DNA of 64,000 bases from Nocardioides sp. zg-1228 (GTDB lineage Bacteria > Actinomycetota > Actinomycetes > Propionibacteriales > Nocardioidaceae): the NCBI RefSeq assembly GCF_017086465.1, contig NZ_CP070961.1, positions 3,410,001 to 3,474,000 on the forward strand, in the 5' to 3' direction. Made by a program: the position numbers and the translations under genes. Below, piece by piece: positions 44,859 to 53,685 of the stretch (positions within the stretch are counted from its first letter, which is position 1; the number at the start of each line of letters is the position of its first letter). Below the pieces are notes generated by a model. The model was given only the letters and a program-made list of their open reading frames with translations, made no database searches and had not been told where the DNA came from.

Positions 44859-47480
44859 TTGACCGACCGGTCCGTGCGCGCCAAGCAGTCGCAGGACGAG
44901 GCGGCCGAGCTCCTGCGCGGGATGTTCGTCGACCTCGCCGGCGCACGGGCGCGCGCCCACGACCTGGTGCGCAGCAGCAGCGACCCGATCACCCTGTCCT
45001 ACGCCCGTCAGGTCCTCGGCATCGCGCACCGTGAGCAGGGCGACCTGCCGCGGGCGCTGCGCGAGCTGCGCACCGCGATGCGCCTTGCCGAGGAGGCGGG
45101 CAGCCGCACGCGCCGGGCCGACGTCCAGGCCACGCTCGGCGGCACCCTCGCCACGGCCGGACGGACCCGGGAGGGCCTCGAGCACCTCGACGCGGCCATC
45201 GCGGTCCTTCGCGGCACGGAGCGCGCGACTGCGCTGACGCGGCGCGGGTGGGTCTACATCACGGCGCAGGGCCGCTTCGACGAGGGCGCCGCCGACATGA
45301 CCAGGGCCGTCGAGCGGTTCGCGGCCGAGGGCGACCAGGTGTGGCACGCACGGGCGCTCAACCTGCTGGGCTACGCGTGCCTGTTCCGCGGCGCCCTCGA
45401 GGCCGCCGACCGGCACTTCGCCCTGGCCGGACGCATCAGCACCGAGCTCGGCGACGACTTCACCCACGCCGTCACCGTCCAGAACCACAGCTACGTCGCC
45501 TACCTCGCCGGCGACCTGCCCCGCGCGTTCGCCCTGCTGGGCGAGGCCGCCGAGGCGTTCGCCAAGACGGGCGCGACGACAGCCGACCTCGTCATCGACC
45601 GCAGCACCGCCTACCTCACCGCCGGGCTGCTGCCGGAGGCGCGCGAGAGCGTCGCGTCGGCGCTCGAGGAGGGATCGTGGCCTGCCAAGGAGCAGGCCGA
45701 CCTGCTCAGCGTCCAGGCCCGCGTCGCGCTCGCCGCCGGCGACCACGACCGTGCGGAGTCGACGGCGTCTCGCGCCGCGCGGATCCTCACCCACCAGGGA
45801 CGCGAGTGGTTCGCCGCACGCGTGCAGCTGGTGGCCCTCACCGCCCGGCACGCTCGCAGCCGACGCACGTCGCCGGCGCTGCGGCGAGACGCCCTCGCGT
45901 TGGTCGAGCGGTCACGGCGCCTGCGCATCCCCGAGCACGTCCAGGTGCTGCTCCTGGCGGCCACCATCGTCGGGGACGCCGAGCCCGGCCTCGCCGACGA
46001 GCTGCTGCGCGAGGCCGAACGTGCGAAGCGGCACGACGCGGCCCTGACCCGGGCGCTCGGATGGCTCGCCACGGCCCGCCGGCAGATGGCTGCCGGGCGC
46101 ACCGCGGCCACCCTGCGCGCCTGCGAGCGGGGGCTCTCCGCCATCGCGGAGCACCAGAGCCTGCTGGGGAGCGACGAGCTGCGCGCCCTCGCCTCCGCGC
46201 GCGGGCAGGAGCTGGCCACGCTCGGTCTCCGCTCGGCGCTGGCCGCGGGCCGTCCGCGCCAGGTGCTGCACTGGACCGAGCGCTGGCGGGGCACCGTCGT
46301 GGACGCGCCGAGCGTCGTGCACCGCGACGTCGACACCGCCCGTGACCTGGCCGCCCTGCGGTCGCAGACCCAGCAGGCCAACTCCGCCCGCGACGCCGGA
46401 CAGCCCACCGCGCACCTCGAGCGCCGCATCGCCGATCTGGAGCGCCGTATCCGCGAGAGGCACCTGCTGCGCAGCGGACGGGCGTCGGGTGCCCACGACC
46501 CCGCCGGTGCGGACGGTGCGCGCGCCGAGGTGTCCGAGCTGCTCGACACCCTGGCCGAGCACGACACCACGCTCGTCGAGCTGTTCACCCTCGACGGCGA
46601 CCTCCACGCAGTGGTGGCACACCGCGGGCGCGCCCGGCTCGTGCACGTCGGCGACCTCGCCAAGGCGGTGCAGGCCCAGGAGTACGCCCGGTTCCTGCTC
46701 ACCCGGGCCGGGCGGGGGCAGTCGGTCGCGCTCGCCCAGGCCGGCGCCCGCCTCCAGGCCGCGCTGCTCGGCGACCAGGCGGTGCCCGGCTCGGGGCCGG
46801 TGCTGGTCTCGGCCCCCAACCAGCTCCAGCGCCTCCCCTGGGCGCTGCTCCCGGCGCTGACCGACCGGGCCGTGTCGAGCACGCCGTCGGCGCGGCTGTG
46901 GCTGCGCGCGTCGCGCCGACGTCCGGCCAGCGACCGGCGCAGCTTCATCGTCGGCCCGGGGCTGGCCTCCGGGGGCGCCGAGGTCGAGACCCTCCGACGC
47001 CACGACCCGGACGCCGCCCATCTGGCCGGCGACACCGCGACGGTCCAGGCCTGCCTGGCCGGCATCGACGGCGCCGCGCTCGTCCACATCGCGGCGCACG
47101 GCAGCTTCCGCAAGGACAACCCGCTGTTCTCCTCCATCGAGCTCGCCGACGGTCCGCTGATGGTCCACGACCTCGAGCGGCTGGCCCGCCCGCCGCACCG
47201 GGTGGTGCTCTCGGCGTGCGAGACCGGCGACATGCAGCCCGTCGGCGCCGACGAGCTGCTCGGCCTCAGCGTGAGCCTGCTGGCGATGGGCAGTGCCGGC
47301 GTCGTCTCGAGCCTGGTCAAGGTGCACGACCACGCGACCGCCGAGGTGATGACGCACCTCCACGCCGCGCTGCGAGACGGCGAGAGCGGTGCCGCGGCGA
47401 TGCTCCTGACTCGCCAGGCCGTCGCGGACGACCAGCTCCTCCTCGCGACCGCGGTGAGCTTCACCGCCCTGGGGACCTGA
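44859..47480 (+). CDS. TPR-repeat CHAT-domain protease
   Basis: 873 residues from a TTG at 44859, with GAGAGGGGG upstream. Residues about 45-460 are a run of tetratricopeptide-like helical repeats; a short coiled coil lies near 515-535. The C-terminal CHAT domain (about 560-873) is a caspase-fold peptidase with the catalytic dyad His747 (VHIAAHGSF) and Cys787 (VVLSACETGD). No signal or membrane segment is seen. CHAT proteases are activated through their TPR or partner domains and cleave specific protein targets. The divergent neighbour is a cytoplasmic subtilisin. Role unknown; a stress or defence cascade is inferred. Confidence 0.9.
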   Translation: MTDRSVRAKQSQDEAAELLRGMFVDLAGARARAHDLVRSSSDPITLSYARQVLGIAHREQGDLPRALRELRTAMRLAEEAGSRTRRADVQATLGGTLATAGRTREGLEHLDAAIAVLRGTERATALTRRGWVYITAQGRFDEGAADMTRAVERFAAEGDQVWHARALNLLGYACLFRGALEAADRHFALAGRISTELGDDFTHAVTVQNHSYVAYLAGDLPRAFALLGEAAEAFAKTGATTADLVIDRSTAYLTAGLLPEARESVASALEEGSWPAKEQADLLSVQARVALAAGDHDRAESTASRAARILTHQGREWFAARVQLVALTARHARSRRTSPALRRDALALVERSRRLRIPEHVQVLLLAATIVGDAEPGLADELLREAERAKRHDAALTRALGWLATARRQMAAGRTAATLRACERGLSAIAEHQSLLGSDELRALASARGQELATLGLRSALAAGRPRQVLHWTERWRGTVVDAPSVVHRDVDTARDLAALRSQTQQANSARDAGQPTAHLERRIADLERRIRERHLLRSGRASGAHDPAGADGARAEVSELLDTLAEHDTTLVELFTLDGDLHAVVAHRGRARLVHVGDLAKAVQAQEYARFLLTRAGRGQSVALAQAGARLQAALLGDQAVPGSGPVLVSAPNQLQRLPWALLPALTDRAVSSTPSARLWLRASRRRPASDRRSFIVGPGLASGGAEVETLRRHDPDAAHLAGDTATVQACLAGIDGAALVHIAAHGSFRKDNPLFSSIELADGPLMVHDLERLARPPHRVVLSACETGDMQPVGADELLGLSVSLLAMGSAGVVSSLVKVHDHATAEVMTHLHAALRDGESGAAAMLLTRQAVADDQLLLATAVSFTALGT

Positions 47481-47546
47481 CCCCGCCGCAGACGCAGGAC
47501 CGCCCGCCACCTGTGCAGGCAGGTGACGGGCGGTGCTGTGCGTACG

Positions 47547-47622
<76 letters not shown>

Positions 47623-47686
47623 AAACGCCTCACGGCGCGTCGCAAAGATACACGAGCGCGTCGGCGCCCACCCAATCCCCCCGGCG

Positions 47687-47734
47687 GGACGTCATGCGGG
47701 CGCCCGGTCGGGACCGGGGATTCCCATGACGTCC
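47687..47734. terminator. Nested inverted repeat between tRNA-Ala and glpR
   Basis: Outer arms GGACGTCATG (47687-47696) and CATGACGTCC (47725-47734) enclose an inner stem CCCGGTC / GACCGGG (47703-47718). It lies 45 bp downstream of the glpR stop in the direction of glpR transcription and upstream of the tRNA. Probably the glpR terminator. Confidence 0.55.
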
Positions 47735-47779
47735 GGGTGGGATGGGGGTGGGACGGGGCCGGGAGGGGTCAGGGAGGGG

Positions 47780-48775
47780 TCAGGCGCCGCTGGCGCGGCG
47801 GGTCTCGGCGGCGTCGCGGGCCGACTTCTCGGACTGCTCGGCGGAGCGGGCCAGGGCGGAGTCGCCGTCGTGGTGGCCGCTGGACCACACGCCGGTGGAG
47901 TCGAGGTCGATCGTGGAGACGGTGCGCCGCTGCACCGCCGGCTTGCCGACGTAGGTCGGCAGCGTGGTGGGCACCATGTCCCAGCCGCCGACGACCGGCA
48001 CCTCACCGGTGAGCACGGCCGGGGCGTCCGCCGCGGCGGGGGTGTCCCCCGCCTCGGCAGGCTCGACGGTCTCGACGGTCACGTCGGGCGTGCGCGGCGA
48101 GGGCGGCGTCACCGCGATCTCACCCGTGGCGTCGAGCTCCTCCTCGACGACCGGCGGCACGCCGACCTCGAGGGCGGAGCGGGCGGCGCGCTGGCGCCGC
48201 TCGGCGCGCACCGAGACCCGGCAGGCGACCAGCCAGGCGACGAGGACGCCGGCCGGGACCGCGACCCACGGCCAGGCGACGACGCGGGCTGCGGCCAGCC
48301 CGATGACGACGAGGTTGGCGAGCAGCACGACGGCGAGCACGTTGCGGCGGCGCTTGGCGGCGCGGCGTGCGGACGCCCGCTCGGCGGCCGGTGACGGTCG
48401 GCGCGAGGGCGTACGACCGGGGACGGCCGCGGCCGCAAAGGAAGAGGAGGGGGACGAAGTGGCGGTGACCTCGCGCGTCACCTCGGTGGTGATCGAGGTC
48501 GACACGACCGCGGACGCCGCGTCGGCGTCGGGGAGGGCCTGGGTGCGGGCCTTGGTCTCGACCGGCGGCCGCAGCCCGGTGCGGATCGGCGAGACGACCA
48601 GCCGGGCGTTGCGGCGGTCGACGGGCTCACGGCGGGCCAGGACGCGCATGGTGTGGGAGAACTTCTCGACCGAGCGGCTGCGCACCACCTCGTCGTGGTG
48701 CTTGAGGGCCTTGGGGATCAGGTAGACGGCCCACGCCACGGCAAGGGCGACGAAGATGAGAGCGCTCAGGTCCAC
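47780..48775 (-). CDS. glpR: GlpR-type divisome membrane protein (Glp receptor)
   Basis: 331 residues. An N-terminal membrane helix (LSALIFVALAVAWAVYLIP) is followed by KALKHHDEVVRSRSVEKFSHTM, a signature stretch of the actinobacterial GlpR/SepX family. A Pro/Ser-rich basic linker leads to two close helices (about 146-190). The acidic C-terminal half is probably disordered. In Corynebacterium GlpR recruits the gephyrin-like Glp to FtsZ at the septum. The gene for Glp lies four genes upstream on the same strand, supporting the assignment. Confidence 0.82.
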   Translation of the reverse strand: MDLSALIFVALAVAWAVYLIPKALKHHDEVVRSRSVEKFSHTMRVLARREPVDRRNARLVVSPIRTGLRPPVETKARTQALPDADAASAVVSTSITTEVTREVTATSSPSSSFAAAAVPGRTPSRRPSPAAERASARRAAKRRRNVLAVVLLANLVVIGLAAARVVAWPWVAVPAGVLVAWLVACRVSVRAERRQRAARSALEVGVPPVVEEELDATGEIAVTPPSPRTPDVTVETVEPAEAGDTPAAADAPAVLTGEVPVVGGWDMVPTTLPTYVGKPAVQRRTVSTIDLDSTGVWSSGHHDGDSALARSAEQSEKSARDAAETRRASGA

Positions 48776-48835
48776 GGTCGAAGCGTATGAGCGTGGAGCG
48801 TGACCGGGACGGATGTCAAGTGGTGTGTCGCAGAA

Positions 48836-49441
48836 CTACTGCTGTGACTGGTGTGTTCCGAGCCGCGCGAGCACACCCTCCGGCGCCTCCTCGGCGGTGA
48901 TCGCGAAGATCCGGTGGTCGCGCCAGTCCCCGTCGATGTGGAGGAACCGCGGGGCGTAGCCCACCTGGTGCAGCCCCAGCTTCTCCACCACGCGCAGCGA
49001 GTTGGTGTTCTCGGGCCGGATGCAGATCTCGAGCCGGTGCAGGCGCACCGGACCGAGGCAGTGGTCGATCACCATGCCGACCGCACGCGGCGCCACTCCC
49101 CGGCCCGCGACGTCGGCGGAGACCCAGTAGCCGATGGAGCCCCACTGCGCCGAGCCGCGAGCGACGTTGCTGACCGTCACCTGTCCGGAGAACCGGCCGT
49201 CGACCTCGATCACGAACGGCAGGCACAGGCCCTGCCGGGCCTGGTGGAGGAGGGTGCGGGTGACGACCTTGTAGGACGAGGGGCGCGGCGCGGAGCCTGG
49301 CGGGACGGTCGCGTCCCACGGGCGCAGCCAGTCGTGGTTGCGGGCGCGCACGGCCTGCCAGTCGTCGGCGTCGCTCCGGCGCAGCGAGCGCACGACGATC
49401 CCCTCCGACTCCAGGCGGGCGGGCCAGCCCGGGGCGCTCAG
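48836..49441 (-). CDS. GNAT acetyltransferase, RimJ/RimL-like
   Basis: About 201 residues. Full GNAT fold with IGYWVSADVAGRGVAPRAVGMVIDHCLG for acetyl-CoA binding and HRLEICIRPENTNSLRVVEKLG, typical of RimJ-type N-terminal acetyltransferases. No ATG, GTG or TTG precedes the first strand: a CTG at 49441, overlapping the mog stop as CTGA with GGGGAG upstream, is the best candidate. A GTG at 49393 would cut into the first strand. Counterpart of Rv0995 in the same gene order. Confidence 0.85.
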   Translation of the reverse strand: MSAPGWPARLESEGIVVRSLRRSDADDWQAVRARNHDWLRPWDATVPPGSAPRPSSYKVVTRTLLHQARQGLCLPFVIEVDGRFSGQVTVSNVARGSAQWGSIGYWVSADVAGRGVAPRAVGMVIDHCLGPVRLHRLEICIRPENTNSLRVVEKLGLHQVGYAPRFLHIDGDWRDHRIFAITAEEAPEGVLARLGTHQSQQ

Positions 49442-49923
49442 TGGTCGCTCCCCACGACCTGCTCGACGGCGTGGCGCACGACGGGCTCCAGCACGCCGAG
49501 CCCGTCCTTCACGCCGCCGCGCGAGCCCGGGAGGTTGATGACGAGGCACTGCCCGGCGATGCCGGCGAGGCCGCGGGACAGCATCGCGGCCGGTACGCCC
49601 TGGGCCACGCCCGCGGCGCGGATCGCCTCGGCGATCCCGGGCACCTCGCGGTCGAGCAGCGGCGCCGTGGCCTCGGGGGTGCGGTCGGTGGGGGTGAGTC
49701 CGGTGCCGCCGGTCGTGAGGACCAGGCGGGCCCCGGCCGCGACGGCCGCGGCGATGGCGTCGCGGACCGGGTCGCCGTCGGGCACGACCGCCGGCTCGCC
49801 GCAGTCGAAGCCCTGCTCGCGCAGCCACGCGACGATCACCGGGCCGGTCTCGTCGGCGTAGGCGCCCGCCGCGGCGCGGTTGGACGCGACGACGACCGCG
49901 GCCGGGAGGCTCACCGCTGCCAC
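49438..49923 (-). CDS. MogA/MoaB-family molybdopterin adenylyltransferase
   Basis: About 161 residues from a GTG at 49923 (a second GTG at 49914 is possible). MoCF_biosynth domain with LVLTTGGTGLTPTDRTPEATAPLLDREVPGIAE and LINLPGSRGGVKDGL-type motif, which adenylylates molybdopterin before metal insertion. It sits between moaC and the GNAT gene; it starts four bases after the moaC stop. Confidence 0.9.
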   Translation of the reverse strand: MAAVSLPAAVVVASNRAAAGAYADETGPVIVAWLREQGFDCGEPAVVPDGDPVRDAIAAAVAAGARLVLTTGGTGLTPTDRTPEATAPLLDREVPGIAEAIRAAGVAQGVPAAMLSRGLAGIAGQCLVINLPGSRGGVKDGLGVLEPVVRHAVEQVVGSDH

Positions 49924-49927
49924 CGCG

Positions 49928-50401
49928 TCACCGGGTCCACGAGCCCGACCGGCCACCGGTCTTGGTCTCGACGCGGATGTCGGTGATCGTCGCGGCCTTG
50001 TCGACGGCCTTGACCATGTCGACGACGGTGAGCGCGGCCACCGACACGGCGGTGAGGGCCTCCATCTCAACGCCGGTGCGGTCGGTCGTGCGGACGGTCG
50101 CGGCGATCTCGACCGCGTCGTCGGCCACCTCGAGGTCGACGGTGACGCCGGAGATCGCGAGCGGGTGGCACAGCGGGACGAGCGCGGGGGTCTGCTTGGC
50201 CCCCATGATCCCGGCGATCCGGGCGACCGCGAGCGCGTCGCCCTTGGGCACGCCCTCACCGCGCAGCAGCTCGACCACGGCCGGGCTGACCAGCACGCGG
50301 CCGCTCGCCGACGCCGTACGCGTCGTGACGGGCTTGTCGCCGACGTCGACCATGCGGGCGGCGCCGTGCTCGTCGACGTGGGTCAGCCGGGGGTCGTCCA
50401 T
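49928..50401 (-). CDS. moaC: Cyclic pyranopterin monophosphate synthase
   Basis: 157 residues. Motifs [49 protein letters not shown] and the catalytic Lys region [12 protein letters not shown] are those of MoaC, which converts the GTP-derived intermediate into cPMP in molybdenum-cofactor synthesis. The start overlaps the glp stop by one base (ATGA). Confidence 0.95.
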   Translation of the reverse strand: MDDPRLTHVDEHGAARMVDVGDKPVTTRTASASGRVLVSPAVVELLRGEGVPKGDALAVARIAGIMGAKQTPALVPLCHPLAISGVTVDLEVADDAVEIAATVRTTDRTGVEMEALTAVSVAALTVVDMVKAVDKAATITDIRVETKTGGRSGSWTR

Positions 50402-51630
50402 CAGAACTCCTCGTCGAGGCGGCGGATGGCGACCATCTCGCCGGCCGGGATCGCGGTCGTGGCGGCCGGCACCTCGATGAGGCAGTTGGCAGCCGCGAGG
50501 TCGCCGATCAGGTGCGAGCCGTGGCCGCCGACGGGTGAGACGAAGGCACCACCGCGGTCGGTCTCGTAGAGCCCGCGCACCAGCTGCACCTTGCCGTCCG
50601 GGGAGGACAGCCCGTGGGTCAGGCGGGCGCGGCCGGCGGGGCGGACGTAGGGCAGCTTGCCCATCATCCGGCGGATCGCCGGCAGCACGAACATCTCGAA
50701 GGAGACGTAGGAGGAGACCGGGTTGCCGGGGAGGGTGAAGACCGGGGTGTCGTCCTCGCCGACCGTGCCGAAGCCCTGGGGCTTGCCGGGCTGCATGCCC
50801 ACGCCTCCGAACCACATCGACCCGTGGTGCGACAGCGACTCCTTGACGACGTCGAAGTCGCCCTCGCTCACGCCACCGCTGGTGACGACGAGGTCGGCGC
50901 GGACGAGCTGGTCGCTGAGCGCCTCGGTGAAGGCGTGCGCCTCGTCGGGGACGATCCCGACCCGGTAGGCGATGGCGCCGGCGGCGCGCGCCGCCGCGGC
51001 GAGCAGGTAGGAGTTGCCGTCGTAGATCGAGTCGCGACCGAGCGGGGTGCCGGGGTCGCGCAGCTCGGAGCCGGTGGAGATCACGACCACCCGCGGACGC
51101 GGGCGCGTACGCACCGTGGAACGACCGACGGCGGCGAGCATCCCGAGGTGGCGCGGCCCCAGGACGGTGCCCTCCTCCAGCAGCATGTCGCCCTCGGCGA
51201 TGTCGTCGCCGGTCGGCCGGATGTGCTGGCCCGGAGCCGCCGCGCGGGTGATGCGCACGGACGCGACGCCGCGGTCGGTCCACTCGTAGGGCACCACCGC
51301 CGTGGCGCCGGCCGGCACCGGTGCGCCGGTCATGATCTTCACCGCCGAGCCGGGCGAGATCGCCAGGATCGAGGACCGCCCGGCGCCGATCTCGCCGACG
51401 ACGGGGAGCGTGACGGGAGCGTCCTGGCTCGCGCCGGCGACGTCCTCGGCGACCACGGCGTAGCCGTCCATCGAGGAGTTGTCGAAGCTCGGCAGCGAGA
51501 TCGGGGCGACCACGTCCTCGGCCAGCGCCAGGCCGAGCGCCTCCATCAGCGGCTGCGGGAACGCGGGAAGTGGGGAGACCGTGGCCAGGATGCGCTCGAC
51601 GTAGTCGGCGACGGGCAGCAGGTCAGCCAT
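50401..51630 (-). CDS. glp: Gephyrin-like molybdotransferase Glp (MoeA family)
   Basis: 409 residues. MoeA domains in order, with [60 protein letters not shown] and [18 protein letters not shown]. MoeA enzymes insert molybdate into adenylylated molybdopterin. In actinobacteria the copy linked to GlpR (Glp) also binds FtsZ and acts in division. The presence of glpR in the same cluster favours Glp. It overlaps the UGPase stop by eight bases. Confidence 0.9.
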   Translation of the reverse strand: MADLLPVADYVERILATVSPLPAFPQPLMEALGLALAEDVVAPISLPSFDNSSMDGYAVVAEDVAGASQDAPVTLPVVGEIGAGRSSILAISPGSAVKIMTGAPVPAGATAVVPYEWTDRGVASVRITRAAAPGQHIRPTGDDIAEGDMLLEEGTVLGPRHLGMLAAVGRSTVRTRPRPRVVVISTGSELRDPGTPLGRDSIYDGNSYLLAAAARAAGAIAYRVGIVPDEAHAFTEALSDQLVRADLVVTSGGVSEGDFDVVKESLSHHGSMWFGGVGMQPGKPQGFGTVGEDDTPVFTLPGNPVSSYVSFEMFVLPAIRRMMGKLPYVRPAGRARLTHGLSSPDGKVQLVRGLYETDRGGAFVSPVGGHGSHLIGDLAAANCLIEVPAATTAIPAGEMVAIRRLDEEF

Positions 51631-53053
51631 CGCTGCCCTGGTCGTCGGGCCGGGTGCCATCCGGCTGCTCGCCGAGCACCGCGCCGGCCTCGACCCGCTG
51701 GGCGGCCGGGGCCGCGAGCGACACGTCGCCGACGACACGGACGCCGGGGCCGAAGGTCCAGTCGCCCTCGACCGTGAACGACCCCGCCTCGCGCAGCGAC
51801 GGCGCGCCCTCGGGGAAGCGCTTGTCGAAGTCGCGCACGAGCTTGTAGAAGTCTCCGTCGAGGGAGACGAAGGGCACCTGCTCACCCGCCTGGTCGAGCA
51901 CGTAGTCGCGACGCAGGTCGTAGACGTCGGAGCGCAGGACCAGCAGGTCGTCGGTCGTCTTGACCGGCACGAAGCGGTCGCGACCCACCTCGATGGTGCG
52001 GGCCCCCTCGAACACCTCGATCGCGGCGCCCATCGCGGTCTCGATCTGGATGACCTCCGGCGTGGAGGGGTCGGCCGGGTCGAGGTGCTTGACGTTCTTG
52101 ATCAGGGGCAGGCCCAGGATGCCGCCACGCGCGTCGAGCGCCTCCACCATCGCCTGCAGGTCGAACCACAGGTTGTTGGTGGAGCAGTACTGGTGCCGGC
52201 TCAGGTCGGCGAGCGCCTCCCTGTCGGCGTCGAGCGTCTGGGCCGACTCGCGCAGCACGATGCGGCCGTCGGCCTTGCGGCGCGCGAAGTGGCCGCCCTT
52301 GCGGTCCGACGGCGTACGCCGCACCGCCTCGATCGCGAACGGCGCTCCGCTCTGCGCGAACCAGCCCGCCACCCGGGCGTCGGGCACGGCTCCGAGGTTG
52401 TCGGAGTTGGAGACGAAGACGTGGCGGTAGCCGGCGTCGAGCAGCCGGGCCAGCAGCCCGGTGCCGCGCAGCGCGGTGTAGATGTCGCCGTGGCCGGGCG
52501 GGCACCACTCGAGGTCGGGATCCTTGGGGTAGGCCGCGGGCATCAGGTCGGCGGCCAGCAGCTTGGGCTCCTTGTTCTGCAGGAACTCCAGCGGCAGGCC
52601 GTCGACCGGCAGGTCCTCGTAGCGCGCCAGCGCCGCCATCGTGTCGGCGGAGGTGCGGAAGGAGTTCATGAACATCAGCGGCAGCGTGGCGTCGTGCTCC
52701 TTGCGGAGGTGCAGCACCTGCCGGGCGATGATGTCGAGGAAGCTCAGGCCGCGGCGCACGCACAGCAGCGACTTGGCGCGGTCCATCCCCATCGAGGTGC
52801 CGAGCCCGCCGTTGAGCTTGATGACCGCCGTCCTGCGGATGGCCTCGGCGCCGACCTCCTCGGGGACCTCGACGTCGTCCAGCGACTCCATGTCGAGGGG
52901 CTCGATCGAGGCCTCGGGGATCATCCCGGTCTCGCCGTGCTCGAGGAGCCGGTAGTAGTGCGCGAACGTGTCGATCGCGACCTCGTCGACGCCGGCGTCG
53001 CGCATCTTCTGGCGCGCGAGCTGGAGGCCCTGCGCACTGCCCTTGCTTGCCAT
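51623..53053 (-). CDS. UTP--glucose-1-phosphate uridylyltransferase, eukaryotic-type UDPGP family
   Basis: 476 residues. The nucleotide-binding loop KLNGGLGTSMGMDRAKSLL and downstream motifs VFVSNSDNLGA, PPGHGDIYTAL and IKNVKHLDP identify the UDPGP (Pfam PF01704) family. Eukaryotic UGPases belong to it, rather than the shorter bacterial GalU family. It makes UDP-glucose for cell-envelope and trehalose metabolism. It occupies the position taken by galU in the equivalent mycobacterial cluster. ATG at 53053, 22 bp from the divergent cyclo-ligase gene. Confidence 0.9.
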   Translation of the reverse strand: MASKGSAQGLQLARQKMRDAGVDEVAIDTFAHYYRLLEHGETGMIPEASIEPLDMESLDDVEVPEEVGAEAIRRTAVIKLNGGLGTSMGMDRAKSLLCVRRGLSFLDIIARQVLHLRKEHDATLPLMFMNSFRTSADTMAALARYEDLPVDGLPLEFLQNKEPKLLAADLMPAAYPKDPDLEWCPPGHGDIYTALRGTGLLARLLDAGYRHVFVSNSDNLGAVPDARVAGWFAQSGAPFAIEAVRRTPSDRKGGHFARRKADGRIVLRESAQTLDADREALADLSRHQYCSTNNLWFDLQAMVEALDARGGILGLPLIKNVKHLDPADPSTPEVIQIETAMGAAIEVFEGARTIEVGRDRFVPVKTTDDLLVLRSDVYDLRRDYVLDQAGEQVPFVSLDGDFYKLVRDFDKRFPEGAPSLREAGSFTVEGDWTFGPGVRVVGDVSLAAPAAQRVEAGAVLGEQPDGTRPDDQGSDG

Positions 53054-53075
53054 GGATCGATCGTAGGCTGCGGGT

Positions 53076-53663
53076 GTGGGAGCAGGACACTCGGCGGCCA
53101 AGACCGCCCTTCGCGACCAGGTCCTGGCGGCCCGGCGGCGTCGCCCGCTCGAGGCCTGCACCGCGTTCGCGGCCTCCGTCGCGGAGGTCGCGCGGTCGTG
53201 GGAGCCGGTCCGGCACGCCGGCACCGTCGCGGCGTACGTCTCGGTGGGCAGCGAGCCCGGCACCGGGCACCTGCTCGACGCACTCCTGGCCGCCGGCACC
53301 CGGGTGCTGCTGCCCGTGCTGCGGCCCGACAACGACCTCGACTGGGCCGTCCACACCGGGGAGCACGGCCTCGTCAGGGCCGCCCGCGGCCTCTACGAGC
53401 CGGCCGGGCCACGGCTCGGCGTCGACGGCGTGCGCACCGCCGACGTCGTGATCGTGCCGGGGCTCGCCGTGTCCCCGACCGGCGACCGCCTCGGGCGCGG
53501 CGGCGGCTCCTACGACCGCGCGCTGGCGCGGGTGCCGGCGGGCACGCCCGTCGCCGTGCTGCTCCACGACGACGAGGTGGGGCTCGCCGTGCCGACCGAC
53601 CCCCACGACGTCCCGGTGGGCTTCGCGCTCACGTCGAGCGGGGTCGTCCGACTCACCCGGTGA
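53076..53663 (+). CDS. 5-formyltetrahydrofolate cyclo-ligase
   Basis: 195 residues from a GTG at 53076. N-terminal KTALRDQVLAARR helix, the phosphate/folate motif VPGLAVSPTGDRLGRGGGSYDRAL and the LLHDDEV loop identify the family. It converts 5-formyl-THF to methenyl-THF with ATP. Divergent from the UGPase; the same galU/cyclo-ligase neighbour pair occurs in other actinobacteria. Confidence 0.94.
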   Translation: MGAGHSAAKTALRDQVLAARRRRPLEACTAFAASVAEVARSWEPVRHAGTVAAYVSVGSEPGTGHLLDALLAAGTRVLLPVLRPDNDLDWAVHTGEHGLVRAARGLYEPAGPRLGVDGVRTADVVIVPGLAVSPTGDRLGRGGGSYDRALARVPAGTPVAVLLHDDEVGLAVPTDPHDVPVGFALTSSGVVRLTR

Positions 53664-53685
53664 GCCGTCTCGGCGCGCCCGGGCG

